From: an uncultured Bacteroides sp.
Lineage (GTDB): Bacteria; Bacteroidota; Bacteroidia; Bacteroidales; Bacteroidaceae
Assembly: GCA_902492205.1 (NCBI GenBank)
Contig: CABUKU010000004.1
Coordinates: 114,887-178,886 of the forward strand
Direction of reading: 5' to 3'
Length of the DNA stretch: 64,000 nt
Shown: positions 37,978 to 46,479 of the stretch, piece after piece
How the letters are laid out: each line of letters starts with the position of its first letter
Position numbering within the stretch: position 1 is the stretch's first letter
Program-made: the position numbers and the translations under genes
The notes under the pieces: model-generated
Seen by the model: only the letters and a program-made list of their open reading frames with translations
What the model was told of the DNA's origin: nothing
Database searches by the model: none

Positions 37978-38009
37978 ATTGTGTAACTTATGGTTACGGC
38001 TTATCTTTG
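37978..38009 (+). promoter_or_regulatory. Promoter of cysK-metY
   Basis: ATTG (37978-37981) and TATCTTTG (38002-38009) are 20 bp apart, matching the Bacteroidetes consensus; the ATG follows 40 bp later. Confidence 0.65.
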
Positions 38010-38049
38010 TATCGTTTTCAATAGGTAAAAGCATATAATTAGTAAGATT

Positions 38050-38997
38050 ATGGTGAAAATTGCAAAAGAATTGACCGAATTGATCGGCAACACTCCGTTA
38101 TTGGAGCTTTCTCATTTTGAAGAGAAACAAAAGCTGGAGGCAAAAGTTATTGCCAAACTGGAGTTTTTTAATCCTGCCGGAAGTGTGAAGGACAGGGTTG
38201 CGTTTGCCATGATCGAGGATGCCGAAAGAAAAGGCATCCTGAAGGCGGACAGTGTAATCATTGAGCCGACCAGTGGCAACACGGGTGTGGGACTTGCTTT
38301 CGTAGCTGCCGTAAAGCATTATAAACTCATTCTGACAATGCCCGATACGATGAGCATTGAACGTAGGAATCTGCTGAAAGCGCTTGGTGCAACCATTATC
38401 CTTACTCCCGGTGCGGAAGGGATGAAAGGGGCGATAGCAAAAGCGGAGGAACTGAGAGACAATACACCCGGAGCTGTTATCCTGCAACAGTTTGAGAATC
38501 CTGCCAATACTGCCATTCACAGACGTACCACCGCACAGGAAATATGGAAGGATATGGACGGGAAAATTGATATTTTTGTGGCGGGTGTCGGTACAGGTGG
38601 AACGGTATCGGGAGTGGGGCAGACTTTGAAGGCTTATACCCAAAGGGTGAAAGTCGTTGCCGTAGAACCTTCGGATTCTCCTGTGCTGTCGGGAGGAAAG
38701 CCCGGACCTCATAAGATACAGGGCATAGGAGCAGGTTTTGTCCCGTCTATTTATGACCACGAAGTAGTGGATGAAATCATTCAGATAGATGGAGACGATG
38801 CCATCCGCACCAGTAGGGAACTAGCACGGGAAGAAGGGTTATTGGTAGGCATATCTTCGGGAGCTGTTGTTGCAGCAGCCGTTAAGTTGGCAAGAAGACC
38901 GGAGAACCGGGGCAAAAACATTGTTGTGTTGTTGCCCGATACGGGAGAGAGATATTTATCCACGTTACTCTATGCGTTTGATGAATATCCGCTTTAA
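38050..38997 (+). CDS. cysK: Cysteine synthase A (O-acetylserine sulfhydrylase)
   Basis: The 315-residue PLP enzyme shows ELIGNTPLLEL, FFNPAGSVKDRVA with the PLP lysine, EPTSGNTGVGLAFVAA (phosphate/substrate loop), VAGVGTGGTVSGVGQTLK (PLP phosphate binding) and GAGFVPSIYDHEVVDEI. It makes cysteine from O-acetylserine and sulfide. The metY-like gene follows 39 bp later in the same direction, so both form a sulfur-assimilation operon. No frameshift or missing residue seen. Confidence 0.95.
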   Translation: MVKIAKELTELIGNTPLLELSHFEEKQKLEAKVIAKLEFFNPAGSVKDRVAFAMIEDAERKGILKADSVIIEPTSGNTGVGLAFVAAVKHYKLILTMPDTMSIERRNLLKALGATIILTPGAEGMKGAIAKAEELRDNTPGAVILQQFENPANTAIHRRTTAQEIWKDMDGKIDIFVAGVGTGGTVSGVGQTLKAYTQRVKVVAVEPSDSPVLSGGKPGPHKIQGIGAGFVPSIYDHEVVDEIIQIDGDDAIRTSRELAREEGLLVGISSGAVVAAAVKLARRPENRGKNIVVLLPDTGERYLSTLLYAFDEYPL

Positions 38998-39036
38998 GAA
39001 TAAATGATTATGAATAATTAGAAACATAATATCTTT

Positions 39037-40323
39037 ATGGAAACAAAGAAATTAAGATTTGAAACACTTCAACTACATGTGGGACAAGAAGCGCCGGACC
39101 CGGCAACAGATGCGAGAGCCGTGCCTATTTACCAGACAACTTCATATGTATTCCGCGATTCGGCACACGCAGCCGCACGTTTCAGTTTGCAGGATGCGGG
39201 AAACATATACGGCAGATTGACCAATTCCACCCAAGATGTGTTTGAGCGCCGTGTGGCTGCTCTCGAAGGCGGGGTTGCCGCCCTTGCGGTTGCTTCGGGT
39301 GCTGCTGCCATTACATATGCTTTCGAGAATATTACCCGTGCAGGCGATCATATCGTGGCTGCAAAGACAATTTACGGTGGAACTTATAATCTGCTGGCAC
39401 ACACATTGCCTAGTTATGGAGTAACCACCACTTTTGTAGATCCGTCGGATTTGCAGAACTTCGAGTGTGCCATACAAGAGAATACAAAAGCTGTGTTCAT
39501 TGAAACTCTGGGCAATCCCAATTCTAATATCATAAATATAGAAGCTGTGGCAGAAATAGCACACCGTCACAACATACCTTTAATAATAGACAATACTTTC
39601 GGCACTCCTTTCCTTATCCGCCCCATTGAGCATGGAGCAGATATTGTGGTGCATTCCGCAACGAAGTTTATCGGCGGACACGGCACTTCTTTGGGAGGGG
39701 TTATCGTAGATTCCGGCAAGTTTGACTGGGTAGCTTCGGGCAAGTTCCCTCAGTTGACCGAGCCTGATGCCAGCTATCACGGAGTTCGTTTCGTTGATGC
39801 CGCCGGGCCTGCTGCCTATGCTATCCGTATCCGTGCGGTGTTGCTTCGCGACACAGGTGCTTGTATCAGCCCGTTCAATGCATTCATCTTGTTGCAGGGT
39901 TTGGAAACATTGTCACTCCGCATGGAACGCCATGTTGCGAATGCGTTAAAGGTGGTTGAGTTCCTGACTAACCATCCGAAAGTGGAGAATATAAATCATC
40001 CTTCTTTGCCGCAGCATCCCGACCATGCGCTCTATGAACGCTACTTTCCGGGCGGTGCCGGTTCTATCTTTACTTTTGAAGTAAAAGGCGGGGCAAAAGA
40101 AGCGCAGGCATTCATTGATAATCTGGAAATATTCTCGTTGCTTGCCAACGTTGCCGATGTGAAGTCGCTTGTCATTCACCCTGCAAGCACCACCCATTCG
40201 CAGCTTAACGAACAGGAACTTGCAGAACAAGGCATCAAGCCGAATACTGTGCGCCTGTCTATTGGCACGGAGCATATCGATGATATTCTCGAAGACTTGG
40301 AACAAGCCTTATCTAAAATATAA
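39037..40323 (+). CDS. metY: O-acetylhomoserine sulfhydrylase (aminocarboxypropyltransferase)
   Basis: The 428-residue protein belongs to the Cys/Met-metabolism PLP family and matches O-acetylhomoserine/O-acetylserine sulfhydrylases: LHVGQEAPDPATDARAVPIYQTTSYVF, a glycine/alanine-rich GGVAALAVASGAAAI segment, and HSATKFIGGHGTSLGGVIV with the PLP Lys. It would make homocysteine (or cysteine) from sulfide. At about 428 residues it has the long insertion of the metY/cysD type, unlike metB/metC (about 380). It lies in one operon with cysK. Confidence 0.92.
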   Translation: METKKLRFETLQLHVGQEAPDPATDARAVPIYQTTSYVFRDSAHAAARFSLQDAGNIYGRLTNSTQDVFERRVAALEGGVAALAVASGAAAITYAFENITRAGDHIVAAKTIYGGTYNLLAHTLPSYGVTTTFVDPSDLQNFECAIQENTKAVFIETLGNPNSNIINIEAVAEIAHRHNIPLIIDNTFGTPFLIRPIEHGADIVVHSATKFIGGHGTSLGGVIVDSGKFDWVASGKFPQLTEPDASYHGVRFVDAAGPAAYAIRIRAVLLRDTGACISPFNAFILLQGLETLSLRMERHVANALKVVEFLTNHPKVENINHPSLPQHPDHALYERYFPGGAGSIFTFEVKGGAKEAQAFIDNLEIFSLLANVADVKSLVIHPASTTHSQLNEQELAEQGIKPNTVRLSIGTEHIDDILEDLEQALSKI

Positions 40324-40378
40324 TGTTTTTTCTCCTTTCAGTGCTTCCATAAAGTTCTGAAAGTGTTTCTATCAAAGC

Positions 40379-40423
40379 GAAAGCGATGAAAGCGGAAGCC
40401 ATTTTTCTGCTTTCATCGCTTTC
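40379..40423. repeat. GAAAGC inverted repeat
   Basis: GAAAGCGATGAAAGC (40379-40393) and GCTTTCATCGCTTTC (40409-40423) are a perfect 15-bp inverted repeat with a 15-nt loop, itself built of GAAAGC units. A sequence-related hairpin lies at 41564-41600. Confidence 0.8.
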
Positions 40424-40513
40424 ATTGCTTTCATTTTAAGAGTGCAACTTTTTTGTGTTTCCTCTGTTTGGTTTTTATCATTTAATCCGCTGTTTTTTAT
40501 ATTTGTGCCGTTT

Positions 40514-40613
40514 CATTTGGCGTCCCACATATATGGTACGATCGTCCCACAATCATGAGACGATCGTCCCACATATATGAGACGACCGTCCCACAATTGT
40601 GGGACGCCAAATG
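40514..40613. repeat. Four tandem 22-bp palindromic units inside a 16-bp inverted repeat
   Basis: Units start at 40522, 40544, 40566 and 40588 and each reads GTCCCACA-n-GAC with an internal near-palindrome. The outer arms CATTTGGCGTCCCACA (40514-40529) and TGTGGGACGCCAAATG (40598-40613) are perfectly complementary. No spacers of CRISPR type are present. Confidence 0.85.
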
Positions 40614-40655
40614 TGAGCCGTTGTTTTATGAAATTAAGCCTATAAGAACGGAAAA

Positions 40656-41105
40656 TTAAGCGCATGTTTTCAGTAAATACTCTGCACCTTCATAATAACC
40701 GGGCTGGGATTCAATGAGTTTGATGAGCGTTTTGTCTTCTTTAAGAAAGAGTATGTAATTCCCGATACACTGCTTTAATTGTTCTTCGGTGAAGTGGGCG
40801 TCACTGCAATATCTGCCACAGGTATCGTAAATGAGGAGTATCGTTTCGAGGTAATCGTTTATCATTTCTTGTACTTCGAAGTCTTGCTCTTCCTCATCGC
40901 TATCGGGGATAAATACTTCTCTGGGGAGAGCATAAAGCACATTGTCCAGCAATTTGAGGATTTTTTCATCGCATGCATCCATTAATTCGTTGTTCCGGTC
41001 TATCGGTGCTTGCATCTTTCCAAATTTGTAGGATAGGGTTAATAGAATAGCCATACCGATAATGATTATGGGAATAGCAATGTAAATAAATAAGTATCCA
41101 CTCAT
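40656..41105 (-). CDS. Small membrane-anchored protein, unknown function
   Basis: The 149-residue protein has one N-terminal transmembrane helix (YLFIYIAIPIIIIGMAILLTL, residues 4-24) followed by a soluble, acidic, helical part (IPDSDEEEQDFEVQEMINDYLETILLIYDTCGRYC). No known domain is recognised. It may be read from the same promoter as the candidate structured RNA upstream (minus strand), in which case that RNA is its leader. The ATG at 41105 is the only start that fits the helix. Confidence 0.55.
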   Translation of the reverse strand: MSGYLFIYIAIPIIIIGMAILLTLSYKFGKMQAPIDRNNELMDACDEKILKLLDNVLYALPREVFIPDSDEEEQDFEVQEMINDYLETILLIYDTCGRYCSDAHFTEEQLKQCIGNYILFLKEDKTLIKLIESQPGYYEGAEYLLKTCA

Positions 41106-41227
41106 GGGGGTATCAGATATTAAGTAGTCCGAAATTCCCCGTCAAGACTGTTTTTTATTATAGGAGTGTGGGAACTGGTGAAGGGATTACCGGATAATAG
41201 GAAAAATAATGCGCGGGGCACTGCTTC

Positions 41228-41457
41228 TATTACTAGTCATAGGTATCGCCAAACACCCTCACAGATAATAGTCGCAGTACACCCACGCAAAACTGTATAT
41301 ATAGAATTACCATATATAACAACTTCGCATGAGTGACTGTTTCTATTATCCCTGTTGAAAATAGGCGAATTTTATGACTAGGATAATATCTTCAAACACT
41401 CATGTTTACGTAAAAAATCTCCCCAACCTCTTGCTCATCGCCATGAAGGAGGAGAGA
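41228..41457 (-). ncRNA. Candidate structured RNA with own promoter (6S-like shape, unassigned)
   Basis: Read on the minus strand, 41388 to 41228 folds into one long rod: TAATA/TATTA, TATGACTAG/CTAGTCATA (41373-41381 with 41233-41241), GGCGA/TCGCC, an open bubble of about 12 nt per side, CTATTATC/GATAATAG (41343-41350 with 41264-41271), ACTG/CAGT, and a 12-bp stem pairing 41324-41335 with 41280-41291. Several wobble pairs exist only in the minus-strand RNA, which points to that strand. A consensus promoter lies just upstream. The shape with a central bubble recalls 6S RNA, but no sequence signature proves it. It could also be the 5' leader of the gene at 40656-41105. No intrinsic terminator is clear. 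Confidence 0.4.
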
Positions 41458-41463
41458 ATGGGA

Positions 41464-41495
41464 CAAAGATAAGAAAAGAAAAACTCAGGTGCAAG
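41464..41495 (-). promoter_or_regulatory. Promoter of candidate RNA
   Basis: Minus-strand CTTG (41492-41495) and TATCTTTG (41464-41471) are 20 bp apart, a near-consensus Bacteroidetes promoter. The nearest protein start on this strand is 360 bp away. Confidence 0.6.
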
Positions 41496-41563
41496 TAAAT
41501 TGTTTACAAATGTTTATTGGGAGGGGAGACTCGGATACTGCTTGTTTATGAAAGCACTGAAAG

Positions 41564-41600
41564 CAGATGAAAGCAGAAAAAAGGGCTCTGCTTTCATCTG
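41564..41600. repeat. GATGAAAGCAGA hairpin
   Basis: CAGATGAAAGCAGA (41564-41577) and TCTGCTTTCATCTG (41587-41600) are perfectly complementary with a 9-nt loop. Further TGAAAGCA copies lie on both sides. Confidence 0.8.
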
Positions 41601-41781
41601 TAATTGTTTGCAGTAAGCATTTTTGGCAATCGCTGGAAGGAGTGAAAGCATAAACACTTAAATAACTACACTATTGACAAATGGTAAGGTAAGAAGCAAA
41701 GTCTTTGCATACCGGCAAACTCTTTTTACCTCTTTTTGTTATTACCGGATAAAGACCTAATAATATTTAAAACCTAGACTT

Positions 41782-44700
41782 ATGAGAATTTATTTGCTAA
41801 TGTTTCTTGCCCTGTTCATGGGCTTGCCTTCCATTGCATGGGCGCAAAATGAAATCCATGTAACGGGAACTGTGACTTCACAGGGCGAGCCTTTGCCGGG
41901 CGTTTCCGTTGTGGTGAAGGGAACTACCGGCGGAACAATAACCGATATGGACGGTAAATATTCTATTTCGGCTCCGTCGAAAGGAGTGCTTGTGTTCAGC
42001 TTCGTGGGAATGAAGACTGTGGAAATGGGAGTGAACGGACGTAATGTGATAGACGTGGAATTGCTGGATGAGAGTCAGGCACTCGATGAAGTGATAGTGG
42101 TTGCTTATGCCACGGCAAAGAAATATAGTTTCACAGGTGCGGCTGCAAATATTAAAGGTGACGATATTGCGAAGTTGCAAACATCGAGTGTGTCGAAGGC
42201 TTTGCAGGGAAGTGTACCGGGCTTGCAATCGTCGTCTTCGAGCGGACAGCCGGGAACGGATGCCGCTATCCGCATTCGCGGTATCGGTTCTATCAATGCC
42301 TCAAACACGCCACTTTATGTGGTAGACGGTGTGCCTTATGACGGTAATGTGAATGCTATTAATCCTGATGATATTGCTTCAATCACCGTGTTGAAGGATG
42401 CGGCTTCGGCTGCCCTTTATGGCTCGCGTGGTGCAAACGGGGTTATCATTATCACTACCAAGCAAGGACGGGTGGGAGAGAAACCTACCGTTTCCGCCAA
42501 AGCTACATTCGGTATATCAAACCGTGCGGTAGCCGATTATAAGCAAGTATCGACCGACCAGTATTTTGAGCTTTATTGGGAAGCGATGCGCAACCAGTAT
42601 GTGAACGACGGCAAGAGTGCCGAAGATGCTGCAAGGATGGCATCGTCCGGTTTGGTGAACCGCCTGATGGGTGCAGGTCCCAATCCTTACGGAGTGAATT
42701 ATCCGCAACCTGTGGGGCTTGACGGCAAACTTGTTGCCGGAGCGCATCCCCTTTGGAATGAAGATTGGCAGAAAGCATTGGAGCAGACGGCTACCCGCAC
42801 GGATGTGGGAGTAAATATATCGGGAGGCGGACAGACCAACCAATATTATTTCTCATTGGGTTACCTCAATGATAAGGGTATCGCGCTGGGTTCGGGCTAC
42901 AAGCGTTTCAATCTCCGTTCCAACATTACAAGTGAAGTGACGAGTTGGCTGAAAATGGGAGTGAATATAGGTTTCACACATTCGCTCCAGAAATATCCGG
43001 CTTCGTCGGACAGCAGTACGGGTAACGTAGTGAATGCCGGGCGATTGATTCCGGGCTTCTATCCCGAGTTTGAAAGGAATGCCGACGGCGGCTATAAGCT
43101 GGATGATAACGGCAACCGCATACCGGACTTCGGTTCTTACCGTCCTGCCGGAGCCACTCCCAACTGGAACTTGCCTGCTACTTTGCCTTTAGACCGCAAC
43201 GACCGTATGCGGGACGAGGTTTCGGCGCGTACTTATGCCGAAGTGTCTTTTCCGTGGGAAGCTGTGAAAGGATTGAAGTTCAAGACAAGTTACAACTTTG
43301 ACTTGGTAAACTATAATGCATGGGATTATGAGAATCCCGCTATCGGCCCTGCCGCCGAGACAGGTGGAAGTGCATCCCGCACCAATACCCGCACGTTTTC
43401 GTGGACGTGGAACAACATCTTTACTTATGACAAGACTTTCGGTGATCATCACATCAATGCTTTGCTGGGACAGGAAGCTTACTCTTACCGCTATGATTAC
43501 CTGACGGCTGCACGCGAGAAAATGGGAATTCCCAATTATCCCGAATTGATTGTGGGAGCGGTGCTTACCGAAGGAACGGGCTATCGCAACGATTATACAT
43601 TGACAGGTTATCTCACCAACTTCCAGTATGATTACAAGAACCGTTATTTCTTTTCGGCTTCTTACCGCCGGGACGGTTCCTCACGTTTTGCATCGGGCAC
43701 TCGTTGGGGCAACTTCTGGTCGTTGGGAGGTTCGTGGCGCGTAGACCGTGAAAAGTTTATGGAAAAGACTCATTCATGGTTGTCCGCTTTGTTGCTGAAA
43801 GCAAGTTATGGTGCGCAGGGTAATGATAATCTGGGAACTTATTATGCAAGTCAGGGCTTGTATGACATTACTTCCAACTTAGGCAATCCCGCATTGATTT
43901 CGGCACGCTTGGCAAGTCCCGATTTGAAATGGGAAACAAACCTTAACCTGAATGTGGGTATCGACTTTGCTTTCTTTGATAACCGCCTGTCAGGTAGCTT
44001 TGATGTATTCCAGCGCCGTTCCAAAGATTTGCTTTATTCACGTCCCATAGCTCCGTCATTGGGTTACACTTCCCGGGATGAGAATGTGGGAGCATTGAAG
44101 AATACGGGTTTTGAAGTGGAAGTGAAGGGAACGATTATAGATAATCCGGACTTTAAATGGAATTTGGGAGTGAACCTTACGCACTATAAAAACAAAGTAA
44201 CCGAACTGCCGCTTGCCGACATGCCGCCAACGGGAACAAAGAAACTTGCCGTAGGCCGTTCCGTGTATGATTTCTATTTGCGTGAATGGGCAGGGGTAGA
44301 TCCCGATAACGGTAATCCGTTGTGGTATGTGGTGGATGCCGACGGCAACCGCAGCACTACTTCCGTTTATTCCAATGCCACTCCCGTGTTCACCAACAAA
44401 TCTTCCTTGCCCGATGTGTATGGAGGTGTGAACACTTCTTTCTCTTACAAAGGTTTTGATTTGTCGATGTTGCTTGTTTACAGCATTGGCGGTTACATCC
44501 TGAACAATGATATAGTGATGATGCTTGGCAATGGAAGTACTGCGGGACGTGCGTGGAATACCCAGATATTGGACAGATGGACACCGGACAACCGCTACAC
44601 GGATGTGCCTGCACTCTCAACGGTTAGCAACAGTTGGACTTCCAGTTCCACCCGCTTCCTTTACAATGCTTCCTATATGCGTGTGAAGAACATAACCCTG

Positions 44701-44892
44701 ACCTATACTTTCCCGATGAAGATTGTGAATAAGTTGCGCTTGAAGAACTTGCAAGTATTTGTTCAGGGTGATAACCTGCTCACCTTTAATAAGGTGGACG
44801 GCATGGACCCGGAACAGGATGTGGACGGAACCACTTATTATCGCTATCCTGCCATGAGAACCATTTCGGGAGGTATTAATGTATCATTCTAA
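41782..44892 (+). CDS. SusC/RagA-family TonB-linked outer-membrane protein
   Basis: The 1036-residue protein has a signal peptide (cleavage near AWAQ), a CarboxypepD_reg-like domain (IHVTGTVTSQGEPLPGVSVVV), a TonB-box region (ALDEVIVVAYATAKKYSFTGA) and a SusC-type plug (AAIRIRGIGSINASNTPLYVVDGVPYDG ... ITVLKDAASAALYGSRGANGVIIITTK), followed by a barrel ending in GGINVSF. It would import a nutrient with the SusD partner encoded 15 bp downstream. No glycosidase, sulfatase or regulator is attached, so the substrate is unknown. Codon use is richer in G and C than in the 1-38 kb region. Confidence 0.95.
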   Translation: MRIYLLMFLALFMGLPSIAWAQNEIHVTGTVTSQGEPLPGVSVVVKGTTGGTITDMDGKYSISAPSKGVLVFSFVGMKTVEMGVNGRNVIDVELLDESQALDEVIVVAYATAKKYSFTGAAANIKGDDIAKLQTSSVSKALQGSVPGLQSSSSSGQPGTDAAIRIRGIGSINASNTPLYVVDGVPYDGNVNAINPDDIASITVLKDAASAALYGSRGANGVIIITTKQGRVGEKPTVSAKATFGISNRAVADYKQVSTDQYFELYWEAMRNQYVNDGKSAEDAARMASSGLVNRLMGAGPNPYGVNYPQPVGLDGKLVAGAHPLWNEDWQKALEQTATRTDVGVNISGGGQTNQYYFSLGYLNDKGIALGSGYKRFNLRSNITSEVTSWLKMGVNIGFTHSLQKYPASSDSSTGNVVNAGRLIPGFYPEFERNADGGYKLDDNGNRIPDFGSYRPAGATPNWNLPATLPLDRNDRMRDEVSARTYAEVSFPWEAVKGLKFKTSYNFDLVNYNAWDYENPAIGPAAETGGSASRTNTRTFSWTWNNIFTYDKTFGDHHINALLGQEAYSYRYDYLTAAREKMGIPNYPELIVGAVLTEGTGYRNDYTLTGYLTNFQYDYKNRYFFSASYRRDGSSRFASGTRWGNFWSLGGSWRVDREKFMEKTHSWLSALLLKASYGAQGNDNLGTYYASQGLYDITSNLGNPALISARLASPDLKWETNLNLNVGIDFAFFDNRLSGSFDVFQRRSKDLLYSRPIAPSLGYTSRDENVGALKNTGFEVEVKGTIIDNPDFKWNLGVNLTHYKNKVTELPLADMPPTGTKKLAVGRSVYDFYLREWAGVDPDNGNPLWYVVDADGNRSTTSVYSNATPVFTNKSSLPDVYGGVNTSFSYKGFDLSMLLVYSIGGYILNNDIVMMLGNGSTAGRAWNTQILDRWTPDNRYTDVPALSTVSNSWTSSSTRFLYNASYMRVKNITLTYTFPMKIVNKLRLKNLQVFVQGDNLLTFNKVDGMDPEQDVDGTTYYRYPAMRTISGGINVSF

Positions 44893-44907
44893 AATAACGA
44901 AACAGAT

Positions 44908-46392
44908 ATGAAAAGAAAACTATTCAACATATTAGTGGTGGGATTAACACTCGCAGGCATGACTTCCTGCGGAGGCGACTTCCTTGACCAGAATCCCACC
45001 GATGCGCTTCCCGACAGTGAAGTGGCTACTCCGGAGAATGCTCCGAAGGTATTCAATGGCGCATGGCGTTACATGTTCGATACCTATTTCACTCTTGCCA
45101 ATCCCGGTTACAGTGCCGTGCTCCGTCAGGATGATATGATGGGAGATGATATTATTGCTTATCCGGGTAAATATGGATTTACCGCTTCTTATCAGTTTAA
45201 AGATACTCCGGATAAAACCATTTACCGCACCCGTGCTTTCTGGACGTTGCATTACAAGACCATTGATAACTGTAACACGGTTATCTCCATCGAGTCTAAA
45301 ACAAAAGACAGCGAGTTGGACAAATATCGCGGAATGGCTTATGCACTCAGGGCTTTTACATATTTCTCATTGGTGCAACACTATCAATTCACTTATCAGA
45401 AAGACAAAGATGCCAAGTGCGTGCCTGTATATACAGAGCCTACCGGACCGAATACCGAGCCGAAAGCTAAATCTACCGTAGGGCAGATTTATGCATTGAT
45501 ATTGTCGGACTTAACGAATGCGCAAACCCTTCTTCAAGGAAAAGACCGCAGTCAGAAGTTTGAGCCGAATACCAATGTGGTGAACGGGTTGTTTGCTCGT
45601 GTTTATCTTGTAATGGGCAATTATGATGAGGCTGCCAAAGCTGCCGTTGCAGCACGTGACGGTTATCCGCTTATGCCTGTCGGCGATTATTCCAAAGGAT
45701 TCAATGATGTAGGCAATGTGGAATGGATTTGGGGGCATCCGCAAACTCCCGAACAGAGCAATGCCAGCTATGCATTCAATTATCAGGATGTGGTAAGCCC
45801 GTCGAGCTATTATTACAGTTTCATGGCAGATCCTTATTTCAAAGAGCTGTTTACCGATTCGAATGATATTCGTTTGGGCTTGTTCGAGTGGATACGCGAT
45901 GGTTATCTGGGATATAAAAAGTTCCTATTTAAAGGAGATAAGACCGCCGATGTGGTGTTGATGCGCTCTGCCGAAATGTATCTTGTGCAAGCCGAGGCGT
46001 TAGCCCGTCAGGATAATGTCAATCTGACCGATGCGGTTGCACCTTTAAATGAATTACGCAGTGCCCGTGGTGTAGCTCCTTATGACGCAACAGGAAAGAC
46101 ACGGGATGAGGTAATCAATGAAATATTGTTGGAACGTCGCCGCGAATTGTGGGGAGAGGGCTTTTCATTGACAGATATTCTGCGCACGGAACAAGCAGTG
46201 GTACGCCGTCCGTATAATGGCGATCCTGTTCTATGTCGGCAGATACCGGGTGGAGCCATGAAAGAATATACTCCGCAAGGACATTATATAAATCAGTTTC
46301 CAGACAAGACGGCTTTTGTTCCCAATAGTACTTTCTATCTGTATGCTGTTCCCGAAACGGAAGAGAATGCAAATCCTAACCTGAATAAATAA
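44908..46392 (+). CDS. SusD/RagB-family nutrient-binding lipoprotein
   Basis: The 494-residue lipoprotein (Cys in GMTSC) shows the SusD plan: GGDFLDQNPTDALPDSE near the N-terminus, the TPR-like RGMAYALRAFTYFSLVQHYQ, VNGLFARVYLVMGNYDEAAKAA and the C-terminal LMRSAEMYLVQAEALARQ ... LNELRSARG and ERRRELWGEGFSLTDILR. It forms a lid on the SusC barrel. A strong terminator follows 20 bp after the stop, closing the two-gene operon. Confidence 0.93.
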   Translation: MKRKLFNILVVGLTLAGMTSCGGDFLDQNPTDALPDSEVATPENAPKVFNGAWRYMFDTYFTLANPGYSAVLRQDDMMGDDIIAYPGKYGFTASYQFKDTPDKTIYRTRAFWTLHYKTIDNCNTVISIESKTKDSELDKYRGMAYALRAFTYFSLVQHYQFTYQKDKDAKCVPVYTEPTGPNTEPKAKSTVGQIYALILSDLTNAQTLLQGKDRSQKFEPNTNVVNGLFARVYLVMGNYDEAAKAAVAARDGYPLMPVGDYSKGFNDVGNVEWIWGHPQTPEQSNASYAFNYQDVVSPSSYYYSFMADPYFKELFTDSNDIRLGLFEWIRDGYLGYKKFLFKGDKTADVVLMRSAEMYLVQAEALARQDNVNLTDAVAPLNELRSARGVAPYDATGKTRDEVINEILLERRRELWGEGFSLTDILRTEQAVVRRPYNGDPVLCRQIPGGAMKEYTPQGHYINQFPDKTAFVPNSTFYLYAVPETEENANPNLNK

Positions 46393-46411
46393 TATATGTA
46401 GTATGAAAAGG

Positions 46412-46450
46412 AAACGGATAATACGATTAATTGTATTATCCGTTTTTATT
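46412..46450 (+). terminator. Terminator of SusCD operon
   Basis: AAACGGATAATAC (46412-46424) pairs perfectly with GTATTATCCGTTT (46433-46445), 13 bp, followed by TTATTTTA. Confidence 0.9.
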
Positions 46451-46479
46451 TTAGACTATCATCGGTTTGCATATCCGGT

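Larger units (their letters stand above)
40324..40655. other. Intergenic region with GAAAGC hairpin and tandem 22-bp palindromes
   Basis: No coding sequence. The two structures are given as separate features; the remaining ~150 bp is T-rich filler after the metY stop. It separates metY (plus) from the small membrane protein gene (minus). Confidence 0.8.
41106..41781. other. 676-bp intergenic region with candidate RNA, hairpin and susC leader
   Basis: No protein gene is supported. From left to right it contains about 100 bp of plain sequence, the rod-like candidate RNA (minus strand) with promoter at 41464-41495, a GATGAAAGCAGA hairpin, and 180 bp before susC with a 13-bp palindrome GCAAAGTCTTTGC (41696-41708). 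I see no good plus-strand -33/-7 pair for susC. Confidence 0.7.

Noticed and set aside
36544..38034. Longer N-terminus of the S41-like protein from 38034
   Set aside because: It would cover the cysK promoter and its own -7 box and put the lipoprotein signal inside the protein.
38098..38760. 220-residue antisense frame over cysK
   Set aside because: It is a shadow of the G+C-rich cysK frame, has no promoter or ribosome site and cysteine/histidine-rich nonsense composition.
40514..40613. CRISPR-like array
   Set aside because: The 22-bp units are contiguous palindromes with no unique spacers and no cas genes nearby.
41228..41457. Cobalamin or TPP riboswitch
   Set aside because: No B12 box and no TPP core motifs; the single rod shape with promoter does not fit either class.
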